Assembly (NCBI GenBank): GCA_945889235.1
Contig: CAMDBK010000177.1
Coordinates: 1 to 6,662, forward strand
Direction: 5' to 3'
DNA length: 6,662 nucleotides
Origin: Chitinophaga pinensis
Lineage (GTDB): Bacteria > Bacteroidota > Bacteroidia > SXHM01
In this document: positions 1 to 6,662 of the stretch, in pieces
Layout: each line of letters starts with the position of its first letter
Position numbering within the stretch: the stretch's first letter is position 1
The notes under the pieces: model-generated
What the model was told of the DNA's origin: nothing
What the model saw: the letters and a program-made list of their open reading frames with translations, nothing else
Database searches by the model: none
Program-made: the position numbers and the translations under genes

Positions 1-97
1 CACCGTAGAAAGTTTGTCCTTCGGCATTTGTTGTTGCTTTGTTTGAGCAAGAATAAATGGCTAAAGAAGCCGCGAATAAGAAGAAGAGTTGTTTCAT
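1..97 (-). CDS. Putative lipoprotein, N-terminus only (cut by window edge)
   Basis: The frame begins at an ATG at 95-97 and runs off the left edge after 32 codons. The protein begins MKQLFFLFAASLAIYSC, which is a short basic start, a hydrophobic stretch and a cysteine at residue 17 preceded by I-Y-S. This is a plausible type II signal peptide with a loose lipobox, so the product is probably a membrane-anchored lipoprotein. The residues after the cysteine (SNKATTNAEGQTFYG) are a polar linker typical of the region just after the lipid anchor. The visible part is too short to name a family. The ending GQTFYG recalls the first strand of DUF4920-type small lipoproteins, but this is only a guess. 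No Shine-Dalgarno is visible; the bases before the ATG belong to the ATTAGAAA repeat region. The gene lies 122 bases downstream of the permease stop and could be read through from it. Confidence 0.72.
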   Translation of the reverse strand, partial: MKQLFFLFAASLAIYSCSNKATTNAEGQTFYG

Positions 98-99
98 AG

Positions 100-218
100 T
101 TTCTAATTTCTAATCAATAGTTTAAATTTCTAAGTTCTAATTGCTCTAATTTTTAATTAATTTCAAATGTCTTAATTTCTAATGTCGGTGCTGCAAGTTT
201 AGGTCAATTAGAAATTAG
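100..218. repeat. Degenerate TTTCTAAT / ATTAGAAA intergenic repeat cluster with a perfect 12-base inverted pair
   Basis: Nearly all of this intergenic stretch is made of one short word and its complement. TTTCTAAT occurs at 100-107, 107-114 and 176-183, with close variants at 127-150. The word is inverted at the right end: CTAATTTCTAAT at 103-114 is the exact reverse complement of ATTAGAAATTAG at 207-218. The two arms are about 92 bases apart, so any foldback would have a large, AT-rich loop. The left arm ends just before the lipoprotein start codon, and the right arm ends beside the permease stop codon. Such AT-rich reiterated words between genes are common in Bacteroidota. Whether this one is mobile, a transcript end signal or simple slippage product cannot be decided here. 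Confidence 0.6.
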
Positions 219-219
219 G

Positions 220-1878
220 TTAATTAGTAATTGCAAGCTTGCTGTTTCTAAATCCATAAATAAAATAAATCACCACCCCAATCGCCAGCCAGGTAAAAAA
301 CCAAAGCCAGTTTGAAATTGTCATACCCGTAAGCAGGTAGCAGCACGATACTACACCCATCACCGGTATAAGCGAAAAGTTTTTCAGGAACGAGAACACA
401 GCCATCAATACACACACTGCAAAAAACACCAGCATGGGAATATTGGTTGCCGCTGTTTCGCTGTTGATGATAAACGTATTGTTGAAAAAATCAGGGTTGA
501 AAGTCATCAATAATCCCGCTGCCATCACCAACATTACAGGGAAAATAAATTTTGCATTTACATAAGGAAGCTGGAATTTTCCGCCCTCGCCTTTTTGTTT
601 CGGAGGCAGCATGAGCACACCGCCACATACCAGCACAAAAGCAAATAATGTTGCGATGCTCGTAAAGTCAAGCACAAATTTTTCGTCCGTAAAAAACAGG
701 GGAATACCAACTACCAGTCCGGTTACTATTGTAGCAAAGCCGGGTGTTTTATACTTAGGATGAATTTTAGCAAAACGTTTTGGCATCAGTCCGTCACGGC
801 TCATGCTCATCCATATTCTGGGCTGCCCCATTTGGAAAACTAACAACACGCTGGTCATGGCCACCACCGCCACAAACGATACAATGTAGAGCATCCATTT
901 TACTTCACGGATTTTAAAAACCTCTGCCAGCGGGTCGCTTACACCAAGCTGCGCATAACTTACCATTCCGGTTAGTACGAGCGCAAGTGCTATGTAAACA
1001 ATGGTGCAAATAATCAAGGAGTAAATCATGCCTTTGGGTAAATCGCGTTGCGGATCTTTACATTCTTCAGCCAATGTGGAGACAGCATCAAAACCAATGA
1101 AGGCAAAGAACACAGCTGCCACACCACCCATTACTCCTGTAAAACCGTTGGGCATAAAAGGAGTCCAGTTATCAATATCCACATAAAATGCGCCCACGCC
1201 AATTACCAGAACAATAACGGCCAGTTTCAACATCACCATAAAATTGCTGGCATTACGCGTTTCTTTTACGCCCACATAAACTAATGCCGTTATCAGCAGA
1301 TTGATTATCACAGCTGGCAAATCAAAAATAATCCGCAGTCCGCCAAGTTGCGGTGCGGTCATCCATGCCAGCATACCTTCACTTGAAATATTCTGTTCAT
1401 ACATGTTGTGGGCCGAGCGGTAATTAGTAGTCAGCCATTCGGGAAGATGCAGTCCCACGCCTTCCAGCAGGTTGGTGAAATAACCGCTCCACGAAAACGC
1501 AACGTAAATATTTCCGATTGAATATTCCATGAGTAAAGCCCAGCCTATTACCCAGGCAAACACCTCACCAAACGAAACATAGGCATACGTGTAAGCGCTG
1601 CCCGAAACGGGAACACGCGAAGCAAACTCAGCATAACACAGCGCAGTAAAACCACAGGCAACGGCACAAATAATAAAAAGAAACACAACTCCGGGGCCGC
1701 CTTTAAAACACGCTTCGCCCATGCTGCTGAAACTACCGGCACCTATGATGGCGGCAATACCAAAAAAGGTAAGGTCGCGGGTAGTAAGAACTTTGTTGAG
1801 TGAGTGAGATTCTGCCTGTTCGGGTTCATTCTCCAACGCCTGAAGAACAGGTTTTTTCCTGAAAAGTTGCTTTAACAA
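220..1878 (-). CDS. APC superfamily amino acid permease (CAT/YfnA-like)
   Basis: This 552-residue inner-membrane protein probably imports amino acids by secondary transport; the substrate cannot be read from sequence. The hallmarks of the CAT branch of the APC superfamily are in order. A cytoplasmic N-terminus ends in LTTRDLTFFG and is followed by the unwound TM1 motif GIAAIIGAGSF (40-50). The TM6 region is FFAFIGFDAVSTLAEE (257-272), followed by KDPQRDLPKG (274-283). The loop motif GQPRIWMSMSRDGLMP lies at 351-366. By eye there are about 13-14 hydrophobic segments; many bacterial YfnA-type proteins are nearer 460 residues with 12, so two C-terminal segments look additional, as in longer CAT members. 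The start codon is TTG (1876-1878). The frame is open further upstream but offers no ATG or GTG, and the next methionine (54) lies beyond the TM1 motif. The N-terminus from TTG fits the usual family start (LFRKKP followed by an acidic stretch). The last residues (LAITN) and the TAA fall next to the AT-rich repeat. Confidence 0.93.
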   Translation of the reverse strand: MLKQLFRKKPVLQALENEPEQAESHSLNKVLTTRDLTFFGIAAIIGAGSFSSMGEACFKGGPGVVFLFIICAVACGFTALCYAEFASRVPVSGSAYTYAYVSFGEVFAWVIGWALLMEYSIGNIYVAFSWSGYFTNLLEGVGLHLPEWLTTNYRSAHNMYEQNISSEGMLAWMTAPQLGGLRIIFDLPAVIINLLITALVYVGVKETRNASNFMVMLKLAVIVLVIGVGAFYVDIDNWTPFMPNGFTGVMGGVAAVFFAFIGFDAVSTLAEECKDPQRDLPKGMIYSLIICTIVYIALALVLTGMVSYAQLGVSDPLAEVFKIREVKWMLYIVSFVAVVAMTSVLLVFQMGQPRIWMSMSRDGLMPKRFAKIHPKYKTPGFATIVTGLVVGIPLFFTDEKFVLDFTSIATLFAFVLVCGGVLMLPPKQKGEGGKFQLPYVNAKFIFPVMLVMAAGLLMTFNPDFFNNTFIINSETAATNIPMLVFFAVCVLMAVFSFLKNFSLIPVMGVVSCCYLLTGMTISNWLWFFTWLAIGVVIYFIYGFRNSKLAITN

Positions 1879-1904
1879 AATAGAACTGGTTTTAAGAAGC
1901 GAGG

Positions 1905-1935
1905 CAAATGTAAAAGAACATTGCGGATTGTGAAA
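1905..1935 (-). promoter_or_regulatory. Candidate Bacteroidota promoter for the permease
   Basis: Read on the minus strand, TACATTTG (1905-1912) is an exact match to the Bacteroidota -7 element TAnnTTTG. Nineteen bases upstream is TTTC (1932-1935), one base off the -33 element TTTG. Transcription would begin around 1898, giving a leader of about 20 bases before the TTG start. The -33 part lies inside the inverted repeat at 1921-1983, so the repeat may supply part of the promoter. No Shine-Dalgarno sequence is seen in the leader. Confidence 0.45.
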
Positions 1936-1983
1936 TTTTAAATTGCAGATTGAAATCCGAAATTTTCAATCCGAAATCCGCAA
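1921..1983. repeat. Compact inverted-repeat cluster (TTGCRGATTG / AATCCGMAAT) after the SiaB-like gene
   Basis: The 63-base element is bounded by a perfect 9-base inverted repeat, TTGCGGATT (1921-1929) and AATCCGCAA (1975-1983). Inside it, TTGCGGATTG (1921-1930) recurs as TTGCAGATTG (1943-1952). AATCCGAAAT occurs at 1954-1963 and 1968-1977, and a third near copy AATCCGCAAT lies at 1975-1984. The words are therefore repeated directly within each half and inverted between the halves. The element lies a few bases downstream of the SiaB-like stop codon. It could act as a hairpin that ends or stabilises that transcript, followed by a weak T-rich run on the minus strand. It could instead be a short repeat scattered through the genome. 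Confidence 0.6.
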
Positions 1984-1989
1984 TACGAT

Positions 1990-2538
1990 TTACTCGTTTG
2001 GAATTTTTACTTTAAGAACAAAGTAAGAAACTGAATCGTCAATAACAGAGAAGTGGTATTGCAGCGGATGTCCTGATTTTTTCTTCATGTCAACCAAACC
2101 TAATCCAGCACCACCTTTATCGCTGAATTTTACAAAGGTCTGTTTCATAATCACGCTGTATAGATATTTTACTTCGTCATCTTTAAGGCTGTTTATCTTC
2201 ACTAATTTATCTTTCAGGTAAGGAATTTCTTTACTGTTTACAAGGTTTCCGATGGAAATAAAAAAATCATTTTCTTTTTTACTCAGAACAAATAAAGGCT
2301 TTTGTTTATAGGAATTTGCGTTGTCGAGAAAAGCGTGTATTTGCAAATTCTGCACACTTTCAATGGCGATATTTACAATCTTCCGCTTTATTATTTTTCC
2401 GGTGTTGTGTTTATCAAGAAGGATTTCAATTTCAGGAAGTATTTGCAAAATATCGCTCTTTGTAATCAGACCTTCTCTGATTAAAAGAACTTCATCGCCA
2501 TCCATCATTCCGTTTAAAAATGCTATCTCTTTACCCAT
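1990..2538 (-). CDS. SiaB-family protein kinase (DUF6272, GHKL-like)
   Basis: This 182-residue soluble protein has no signal peptide or membrane segment. It resembles the SiaB/DUF6272 family, small histidine-kinase-fold proteins related to anti-sigma kinases. In Pseudomonas, SiaB phosphorylates the partner SiaC and thereby controls a diguanylate cyclase and aggregation. Visible motifs are an N-box-like helix with E60, N64 and H68 (IAIESVQNLQIHA) and a C-terminal glycine-rich ATP-lid motif GGAGLGLVDMKKKSG (142-156). A closing beta strand pair follows (YHFSVIDDSVSYFVLKV). The classical DxGxG box is not obvious; the corresponding place reads FFISIGN (92-98), as far as I can judge without alignment. 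The ATG (2536-2538) is preceded by a purine-rich GAGAGGAA about eight bases upstream, the best ribosome-binding-like site in the window. No SiaC, PP2C phosphatase or cyclase gene lies beside it, so its substrate is unknown. Family assignment is fairly sure; kinase activity is inferred. Confidence 0.8.
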   Translation of the reverse strand: MGKEIAFLNGMMDGDEVLLIREGLITKSDILQILPEIEILLDKHNTGKIIKRKIVNIAIESVQNLQIHAFLDNANSYKQKPLFVLSKKENDFFISIGNLVNSKEIPYLKDKLVKINSLKDDEVKYLYSVIMKQTFVKFSDKGGAGLGLVDMKKKSGHPLQYHFSVIDDSVSYFVLKVKIPNE

Positions 2539-2571
2539 AGTTCAATTCCTCTCCCGAAACTAAAATCAACG

Positions 2572-2588
2572 TATATTTTGCAAATATA
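2572..2588 (-). promoter_or_regulatory. Candidate -7 box of the SiaB-like gene inside a 17-base palindrome
   Basis: On the minus strand TATATTTG (2581-2588) matches the Bacteroidota -7 element TAnnTTTG exactly, about 43 bases before the ATG. No convincing TTTG lies at the usual distance upstream, so the -33 half is weak or missing. The box is part of the near-perfect palindrome TATATTTTGCAAATATA, with 7-base arms around a TGC centre. This could be an operator that a dimeric regulator binds over the promoter, or a chance product of AT richness. Confidence 0.4.
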
Positions 2589-2666
2589 AAAGTACTTGAT
2601 AATTATTATTCTTTTACAATAAACCGATAAACAACCACTTCTCATAACAACGAATTATCATGCTGA

Positions 2667-4508
2667 TTATTTTGTTTTTACTAATATTTTATTGAGTTGC
2701 TGCTCTGCTACTTTCATTGAAAGATGGTAGGCACCGGCAGCAAGATTCAACTCCTTTATTTCAAAATAGTTTAAACCGTCACGTACTTTACCAAGATTTT
2801 TGGAATACACAGATTTACCCGAATTGTCAAATAATTGTATCAGAACATTTTCAGATTTAAAGAGATTGAACTGAAGTACAATTCTGTCAACAAAAGGATT
2901 AGGATAAACTCCGATTAATGCCGCATTAGGAATGTTTTCTCCAACAGAAACAGGATTATTTGGCAATAGCGGAGCCTGAGGATATAACTCATCAGGTGAG
3001 GGAATTGCATTTTGTGCCTGGCGTAAAAAAGTTTCTCCCTCGTTTACATACCAATGCTCAGGAGAATCAACAGTATAATCCTGACTCGTTATTGTGTTTA
3101 CATAATACCAGTCGCCCTGTGTTCTGGTTTTATTTACGTCTAATAAAACATATCCGCGTTTTGCAAGGTCAACATAGCGGATATGGGGATTTTGACTTGT
3201 AATAATGGCTTGCGGAACTGCAGGTGCACCGCCTGAAGTAATACTGGTGGCAACAAATTCAACGCCCGCAGAACCAACAATTGCGTTTACATCTGAGTTA
3301 TCATAATTACTTAACGGAAGGTCATTTGCCCATGAAGAATGGATATCACCTGTAAGTGCAACTACATTTCCAACTCCCAAATCCTGTATGCGCTGATAAA
3401 GGGTATCGCGGTCTGCAGGATATCCGTCCCATTGATCATTATTCACAGTAATTCCAAAAACAACCAGAGGCGCAACCATAACCTGCTGCCCGATGATATT
3501 CCATAAAACAGTTGTTGTATCCATTTGATTGGTCAGCCAGTTCATTTGTTCAGGACCTACCAGTTTACGGGTAGCATCAGTTCCCGAGCCTTGCTCTTCC
3601 CTTGCGTAATAGCGGGTGTCCAGCATGTATAGATTCAGTAAATCACCATAGCGAATTGTCCGGAATATTTTATCAAGGTTTCCAGGATCAGTTAATCGTT
3701 TTGGAATCCATTCTTCGTGTGCTTTGTGCGCAGCAACTGCACGGTCTATCCAAGCACCTTCAGTGCCCGGAGTATGATTTTCTGCACCTGTATGCCAGGT
3801 ATTATTTGCAATTTCGTGGTCGTCCCAAACAGTAATGAATGGGTATTGCTGACGTGCATAACGCAAATCTGCGTCAAGGTTATATTGAGAATAACGGGTG
3901 CGGTAATCTTCCAGTGTAATAATTTCATTGGCAGGCTCATGATCACGTCCGCCAACTCCTCCGCCTGCTCCATATTCATAAATATAATCTCCCAAATGAA
4001 TAACTGCATCAATATCATTTCGCTGTGCAATATCTTTATATGCGTTGTAATATCCGTTCTCATAATCAGCACATGAAACTACAGCAAAACGAAGACTGTC
4101 AACATCTCCGGCAGGTGTTGTTTTTGTTCTTCCTATGAGTGAGTTTCTTCCGCTGTTGTTGAATTCATAATAGTACCAGGTATCCGGCTGCAAACCTGTA
4201 ACATCTACTTTTACAGTGTAATCTTTTGTATCATCAGTAGTAACTGTACCTGAACTTACAATATTATTAAAAAGAGTATCTGTTGCAAAGCGCCAGTTTA
4301 CATCAACAGAGCCGGGGTTATCAACTGTAATTCTTGTCCAGATAATTACCCTGTCGGTAAGCGGGTCGCCCGATGCAACTCCGTGATAAAACGGGGCAAA
4401 TAATGGATCTAACTGGCTGCGGGTATTGTAATCATTATACGTTTGTTCTCCTTGTGAAAAGACATTAAGTGTGATAAAACTTAACAGTGTGATGTAGATA
4501 TATTTCAT
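2667..4508 (-). CDS. Secreted PhoD-like alkaline phosphatase with T9SS sorting domain
   Basis: I take the ATG at 4506-4508 as the start, giving 613 residues. The frame extends upstream to an ATG at 4575-4577, but only the internal start places a normal signal peptide (MKYIYITLLSFITLNVFSQ) at the N-terminus. The mature protein begins with a PhoD N-terminal beta domain (FYHGVASGDPLTDRVIIWTRI, about 40-60). The metallophosphoesterase domain follows, with VSCADY (C146), HLGDYIYEYG (D174), WDDHE (229-231 DDH) and TGDIHSSW (D388, H390). These fit the metal-binding Cys/Asp/His pattern of PhoD enzymes, which hydrolyse phosphomonoesters or phosphodiesters and supply phosphate. Residues about 533-613 (from GVYPNPF to KILVKTK) form a T9SS type A C-terminal domain, so the enzyme is expected to cross the outer membrane and be released or anchored at the surface. 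The exact substrate is not known. No Pho-box was recognised. The divergent neighbour is also an exported protein. Confidence 0.93.
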   Translation of the reverse strand: MKYIYITLLSFITLNVFSQGEQTYNDYNTRSQLDPLFAPFYHGVASGDPLTDRVIIWTRITVDNPGSVDVNWRFATDTLFNNIVSSGTVTTDDTKDYTVKVDVTGLQPDTWYYYEFNNSGRNSLIGRTKTTPAGDVDSLRFAVVSCADYENGYYNAYKDIAQRNDIDAVIHLGDYIYEYGAGGGVGGRDHEPANEIITLEDYRTRYSQYNLDADLRYARQQYPFITVWDDHEIANNTWHTGAENHTPGTEGAWIDRAVAAHKAHEEWIPKRLTDPGNLDKIFRTIRYGDLLNLYMLDTRYYAREEQGSGTDATRKLVGPEQMNWLTNQMDTTTVLWNIIGQQVMVAPLVVFGITVNNDQWDGYPADRDTLYQRIQDLGVGNVVALTGDIHSSWANDLPLSNYDNSDVNAIVGSAGVEFVATSITSGGAPAVPQAIITSQNPHIRYVDLAKRGYVLLDVNKTRTQGDWYYVNTITSQDYTVDSPEHWYVNEGETFLRQAQNAIPSPDELYPQAPLLPNNPVSVGENIPNAALIGVYPNPFVDRIVLQFNLFKSENVLIQLFDNSGKSVYSKNLGKVRDGLNYFEIKELNLAAGAYHLSMKVAEQQLNKILVKTK

Positions 4509-4574
4509 GAAAATAAGATGATAAAATTCATGCGAAAATAAGAAAAATGAGTCATAAAGAATAAAAATATAAGG

Positions 4575-4605
4575 CATAAATAATTCTTAATTTTACAACC
4601 CCAAA
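4575..4605 (-). promoter_or_regulatory. Candidate promoter for the PhoD-like gene
   Basis: On the minus strand TTTG (4602-4605) is followed after 19 bases by TATTTATG (4575-4582), one base off the TAnnTTTG element. Transcription would start near 4568 with a leader of about 60 bases. The upstream in-frame ATG at 4575-4577 would lie inside the -7 box and so not in the transcript, which supports the start at 4508. On the plus strand, TAATTTTA (4588-4595), one base off the consensus, could serve the divergent propeller gene, but its -33 half is not visible. Confidence 0.4.
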
Positions 4606-4617
4606 TAAATTCATATA

Positions 4618-6662
4618 ATGAAGGTACTATTTCAGGCTTTCCTGTTTACAGCAATCACGGTTTTCTGCAATGTAAATACTTTTGCACAGCCCTATTTTAC
4701 ACGGTATGATTCTATTCCCGTTACAATAAATAACAACATACTCAAGTATCCCTGGGCTGGTGGACTTAATTCCTGCCAGTTTTCAACCATTGATTTGAAT
4801 ATGGATAACATTGAAGACTTGTTTGTTTTTGACCGTGGAGGAAATAAAATCACCACATTTATTAATAACGGAACACCCGGAACTATTGACTACACACTTG
4901 CTCCGCAATACCGCTCCATGTTTATAAACCAGCATGATGACCGCGGGACTTTTCACGATTGGATTTTATTCCGTGATTACAACATGGATGGTAAAAAAGA
5001 CATTTTTACTTACTCAAGCGGTGCTACTGCAGTTTACAAAAACACTACACAATCCGCTGACAGCCTTACGTTTGAACTGATGACAGCTTTCCTGAAATCA
5101 AATTACAATCCCAATAATCTGGCTTTATATATTAGCCCGGTAGATATGCCAACCTTTATTGATGTGGATAATGACGGAGATCTTGACGTTGTTACCTATC
5201 ATATTTACGGAACTGTTGTTGAGTTTCACAGCAACCAAAGTCAGGAGCTTTATGGTAACAGCGACAGTCTTGTGTATATGCTGTACGATCAATGCTGGGG
5301 CGATTTTTCAGAGAACAGCGCCAGCAATTCAGTTTACCTCGACACCTGTATTGGTGTTTTTATTTTAGGTGATACATTGCACGATATTTCGGGAAGCGGC
5401 CTGCGGCATTCCGGTTCATCAACCCTTGCCCTTGATATGAACAATGATGGAGTGAAAGAGTTTATGCTGGGCGATATTTCATTTAATAACCTGACTTTAC
5501 TTAGTAATGACGGCACATTACAGGATGCTCATATGTTTGATGCGAATACTTTAGTGCCGCCAAATACTACACCGGTAAGTATCACCTTATTTCCTGCTGC
5601 ATTTTATGAAGATATTAATAACGATAATGCTAAAGACCTGATAGTAAGTCCGAACACTACAAACATTACCGAAAACTTTAGCAGCGTTTGGCTTTATCAA
5701 AATAATGGCGCTACTTCTCAACCTGATTTTGCTTACATGCAGAACAATTTTTTGCAGGACAATATGATTGAAACAGGAGAAGTTTCTTTTCCGGTATTTT
5801 TTGATGCAAACAATGATGGATTACAAGATATTATAATAGGCAATTATGGTTATTTTAACAACAACGGAAACTACAAATCCAATCTTTCCTATTATGAGAA
5901 TACAGGTACAGCAACTATTCCACAGTTTCAATTAATCACCAGAGATTATGCTGCAATTGAAGCTTTAAATCTTAAAAACATTATTCCCACTTTTGGTGAC
6001 ATTGACGGTGACAACGTTCAGGAAATGTTTATTGGTGATAACAACGGAGTTATACATCTTTTTGAAAACAATGCGCAGCAGGGACAGCCTGCAAATTTTG
6101 TTTTGTCGCAACCGAATTATGCCGGAATTGATGTTGGCTTAAACGCAGCCCCGCAATTATTTGACTTAAATGGCGACACGCTTTTAGATTTTATAATTGG
6201 CGAGCGCAACGGCAACCTCAATTATTATGAAAATACAGGTACTGAAACAAACCCGGTTTTTACATTGGTAAGTGAGGAATTTGGCGGAGTAGACGTGCGT
6301 AAACCCGGCTTTAACATTGGTTATTCAATTCCTTTCATGTTTAAGATGAATAATCAATTGCAACTTTTTGTCGGTTCAGAAAGCGGAGATATTTTTCAAT
6401 ACACAAACATTGAAGAAACCATGAATGCTTCAAACACTGAGTTTGCTGAAATAGGCTTGGGCACTATAGAATCAACCGATGCGCAGACAACCCCATTTGG
6501 TTCAGAATATAAAAACGGAAGAAACCAGTTTTTGATTAAGGCTGAAGAATTACAGGTTGATGGTTTTCAAAATGGAGTTATAAAAACTCTTGCATTTAAT
6601 GTTGCCACTGCTGCCGGAGGAACCATTCGTAATTTTAAAATCAACCTTGCAAACAGGCAAGC
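4618..6662 (+). CDS. Secreted FG-GAP/VCBS beta-propeller protein, 3' end beyond window
   Basis: The frame is open from the ATG at 4618 to the right edge (681 codons plus two bases) with no stop. The protein starts with a signal peptide (MKVLFQAFLFTAITVFCNVNTFAQ; likely cut after A23). Eight D-x-[DN]-x-D-x3-[DE] calcium-loop motifs begin at residues 59, 120, 182, 273, 332, 396, 461 and 516, usually 55-65 apart. They are of the type DVDNDGDLD, followed by short hydrophobic strands such as IIIGN. Each marks one blade of an FG-GAP/VCBS repeat, so a 7-8 bladed propeller is expected over about 25-595. The wider gap between the third and fourth motifs (91) holds an insertion. From about 600 a different module begins (TPFGSEYKNGRNQFLIKAEEL, then IKTLAFNV), resembling a beta-sandwich often seen in T9SS cargo proteins. 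A T9SS tail is expected past the edge but not seen. Its role, perhaps adhesion or binding at the surface, is inferred. No Shine-Dalgarno is visible. Confidence 0.88.
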   Translation, partial: MKVLFQAFLFTAITVFCNVNTFAQPYFTRYDSIPVTINNNILKYPWAGGLNSCQFSTIDLNMDNIEDLFVFDRGGNKITTFINNGTPGTIDYTLAPQYRSMFINQHDDRGTFHDWILFRDYNMDGKKDIFTYSSGATAVYKNTTQSADSLTFELMTAFLKSNYNPNNLALYISPVDMPTFIDVDNDGDLDVVTYHIYGTVVEFHSNQSQELYGNSDSLVYMLYDQCWGDFSENSASNSVYLDTCIGVFILGDTLHDISGSGLRHSGSSTLALDMNNDGVKEFMLGDISFNNLTLLSNDGTLQDAHMFDANTLVPPNTTPVSITLFPAAFYEDINNDNAKDLIVSPNTTNITENFSSVWLYQNNGATSQPDFAYMQNNFLQDNMIETGEVSFPVFFDANNDGLQDIIIGNYGYFNNNGNYKSNLSYYENTGTATIPQFQLITRDYAAIEALNLKNIIPTFGDIDGDNVQEMFIGDNNGVIHLFENNAQQGQPANFVLSQPNYAGIDVGLNAAPQLFDLNGDTLLDFIIGERNGNLNYYENTGTETNPVFTLVSEEFGGVDVRKPGFNIGYSIPFMFKMNNQLQLFVGSESGDIFQYTNIEETMNASNTEFAEIGLGTIESTDAQTTPFGSEYKNGRNQFLIKAEELQVDGFQNGVIKTLAFNVATAAGGTIRNFKINLANRQ

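Noticed and set aside
233..242. Palindrome GCAAGCTTGC
   Set aside because: Ten bases within the 3' end of the permease coding sequence; likely chance.
1048..1742. Short open frames inside the permease gene on both strands
   Set aside because: They are shadows of a well-supported membrane protein gene.
2597..2660. TGATAATT (2597-2604) and AATTATCA (2653-2660) as a terminator hairpin
   Set aside because: Only 8 AT-rich pairs around a 48-base loop and no following T-run; too weak to call a terminator.
3746..4072. Open frame of 108 codons on the minus strand
   Set aside because: It is the same strand as the PhoD-like gene in a shifted frame, inside intact coding sequence; no sign of a frameshift in the real gene.
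3717..4076. Open frame of 119 codons on the plus strand
   Set aside because: It lies wholly antisense to the metallophosphoesterase domain of the PhoD-like gene, which has a clear motif set. The translation is cysteine- and isoleucine-rich with no recognisable domain.
4509..4577. Extra 23 residues at the N-terminus of the PhoD-like protein
   Set aside because: The upstream ATG lies inside the likely -7 promoter box and would put a second hydrophobic stretch before a normal signal peptide.
5159..5516. Short open frames on both strands within the propeller gene
   Set aside because: They overlap an unbroken coding frame with regular calcium-loop motifs and have no features of their own.

Overview
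The window reads as chromosomal DNA from a member of the Bacteroidota that has a type IX secretion system (T9SS). The sequence is AT-rich. Candidate promoters fit the Bacteroidota pattern (TTTG, about 19 bases, then TAnnTTTG), and clear Shine-Dalgarno sequences are mostly absent. One secreted protein ends in a T9SS type A sorting domain, and one short gene end encodes a lipoprotein signal. Genus cannot be fixed from what is visible.

Layout from left to right. Positions 1-97 (minus) hold the N-terminus of a lipoprotein that runs off the left edge. Positions 98-219 are a short intergenic stretch built almost entirely of degenerate TTTCTAAT/ATTAGAAA repeats. Positions 220-1878 (minus) encode a CAT/YfnA-type APC amino acid permease that appears to start at TTG. 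Positions 1921-1983 form a compact inverted-repeat cluster between that gene and the next. Positions 1990-2538 (minus) encode a SiaB-family (DUF6272) GHKL-like regulatory kinase. Positions 2667-4508 (minus) encode a secreted PhoD-like phosphatase with a T9SS tail. From 4618 to the right edge (plus) an uninterrupted frame of 681 codons encodes a secreted FG-GAP/VCBS beta-propeller protein. It has no stop codon inside the window.

Four genes point left and one points right. The phosphatase and the propeller gene are divergent across 109 bases, and both products are exported. The leftward genes are separated by 110-130 base gaps with their own promoter-like or repeat sequences, so they look like single transcription units rather than a tight operon. 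There is no gene-free stretch over 300 bases.

Most of this is ordinary Bacteroidota housekeeping and surface content. I do not see a clear new system. The points most worth a second look are the SiaB-like kinase with no SiaA, SiaC or SiaD partner in view, the propeller with a C-terminal beta-sandwich module, the non-ATG start of the permease, and the two repeat-filled intergenic regions.
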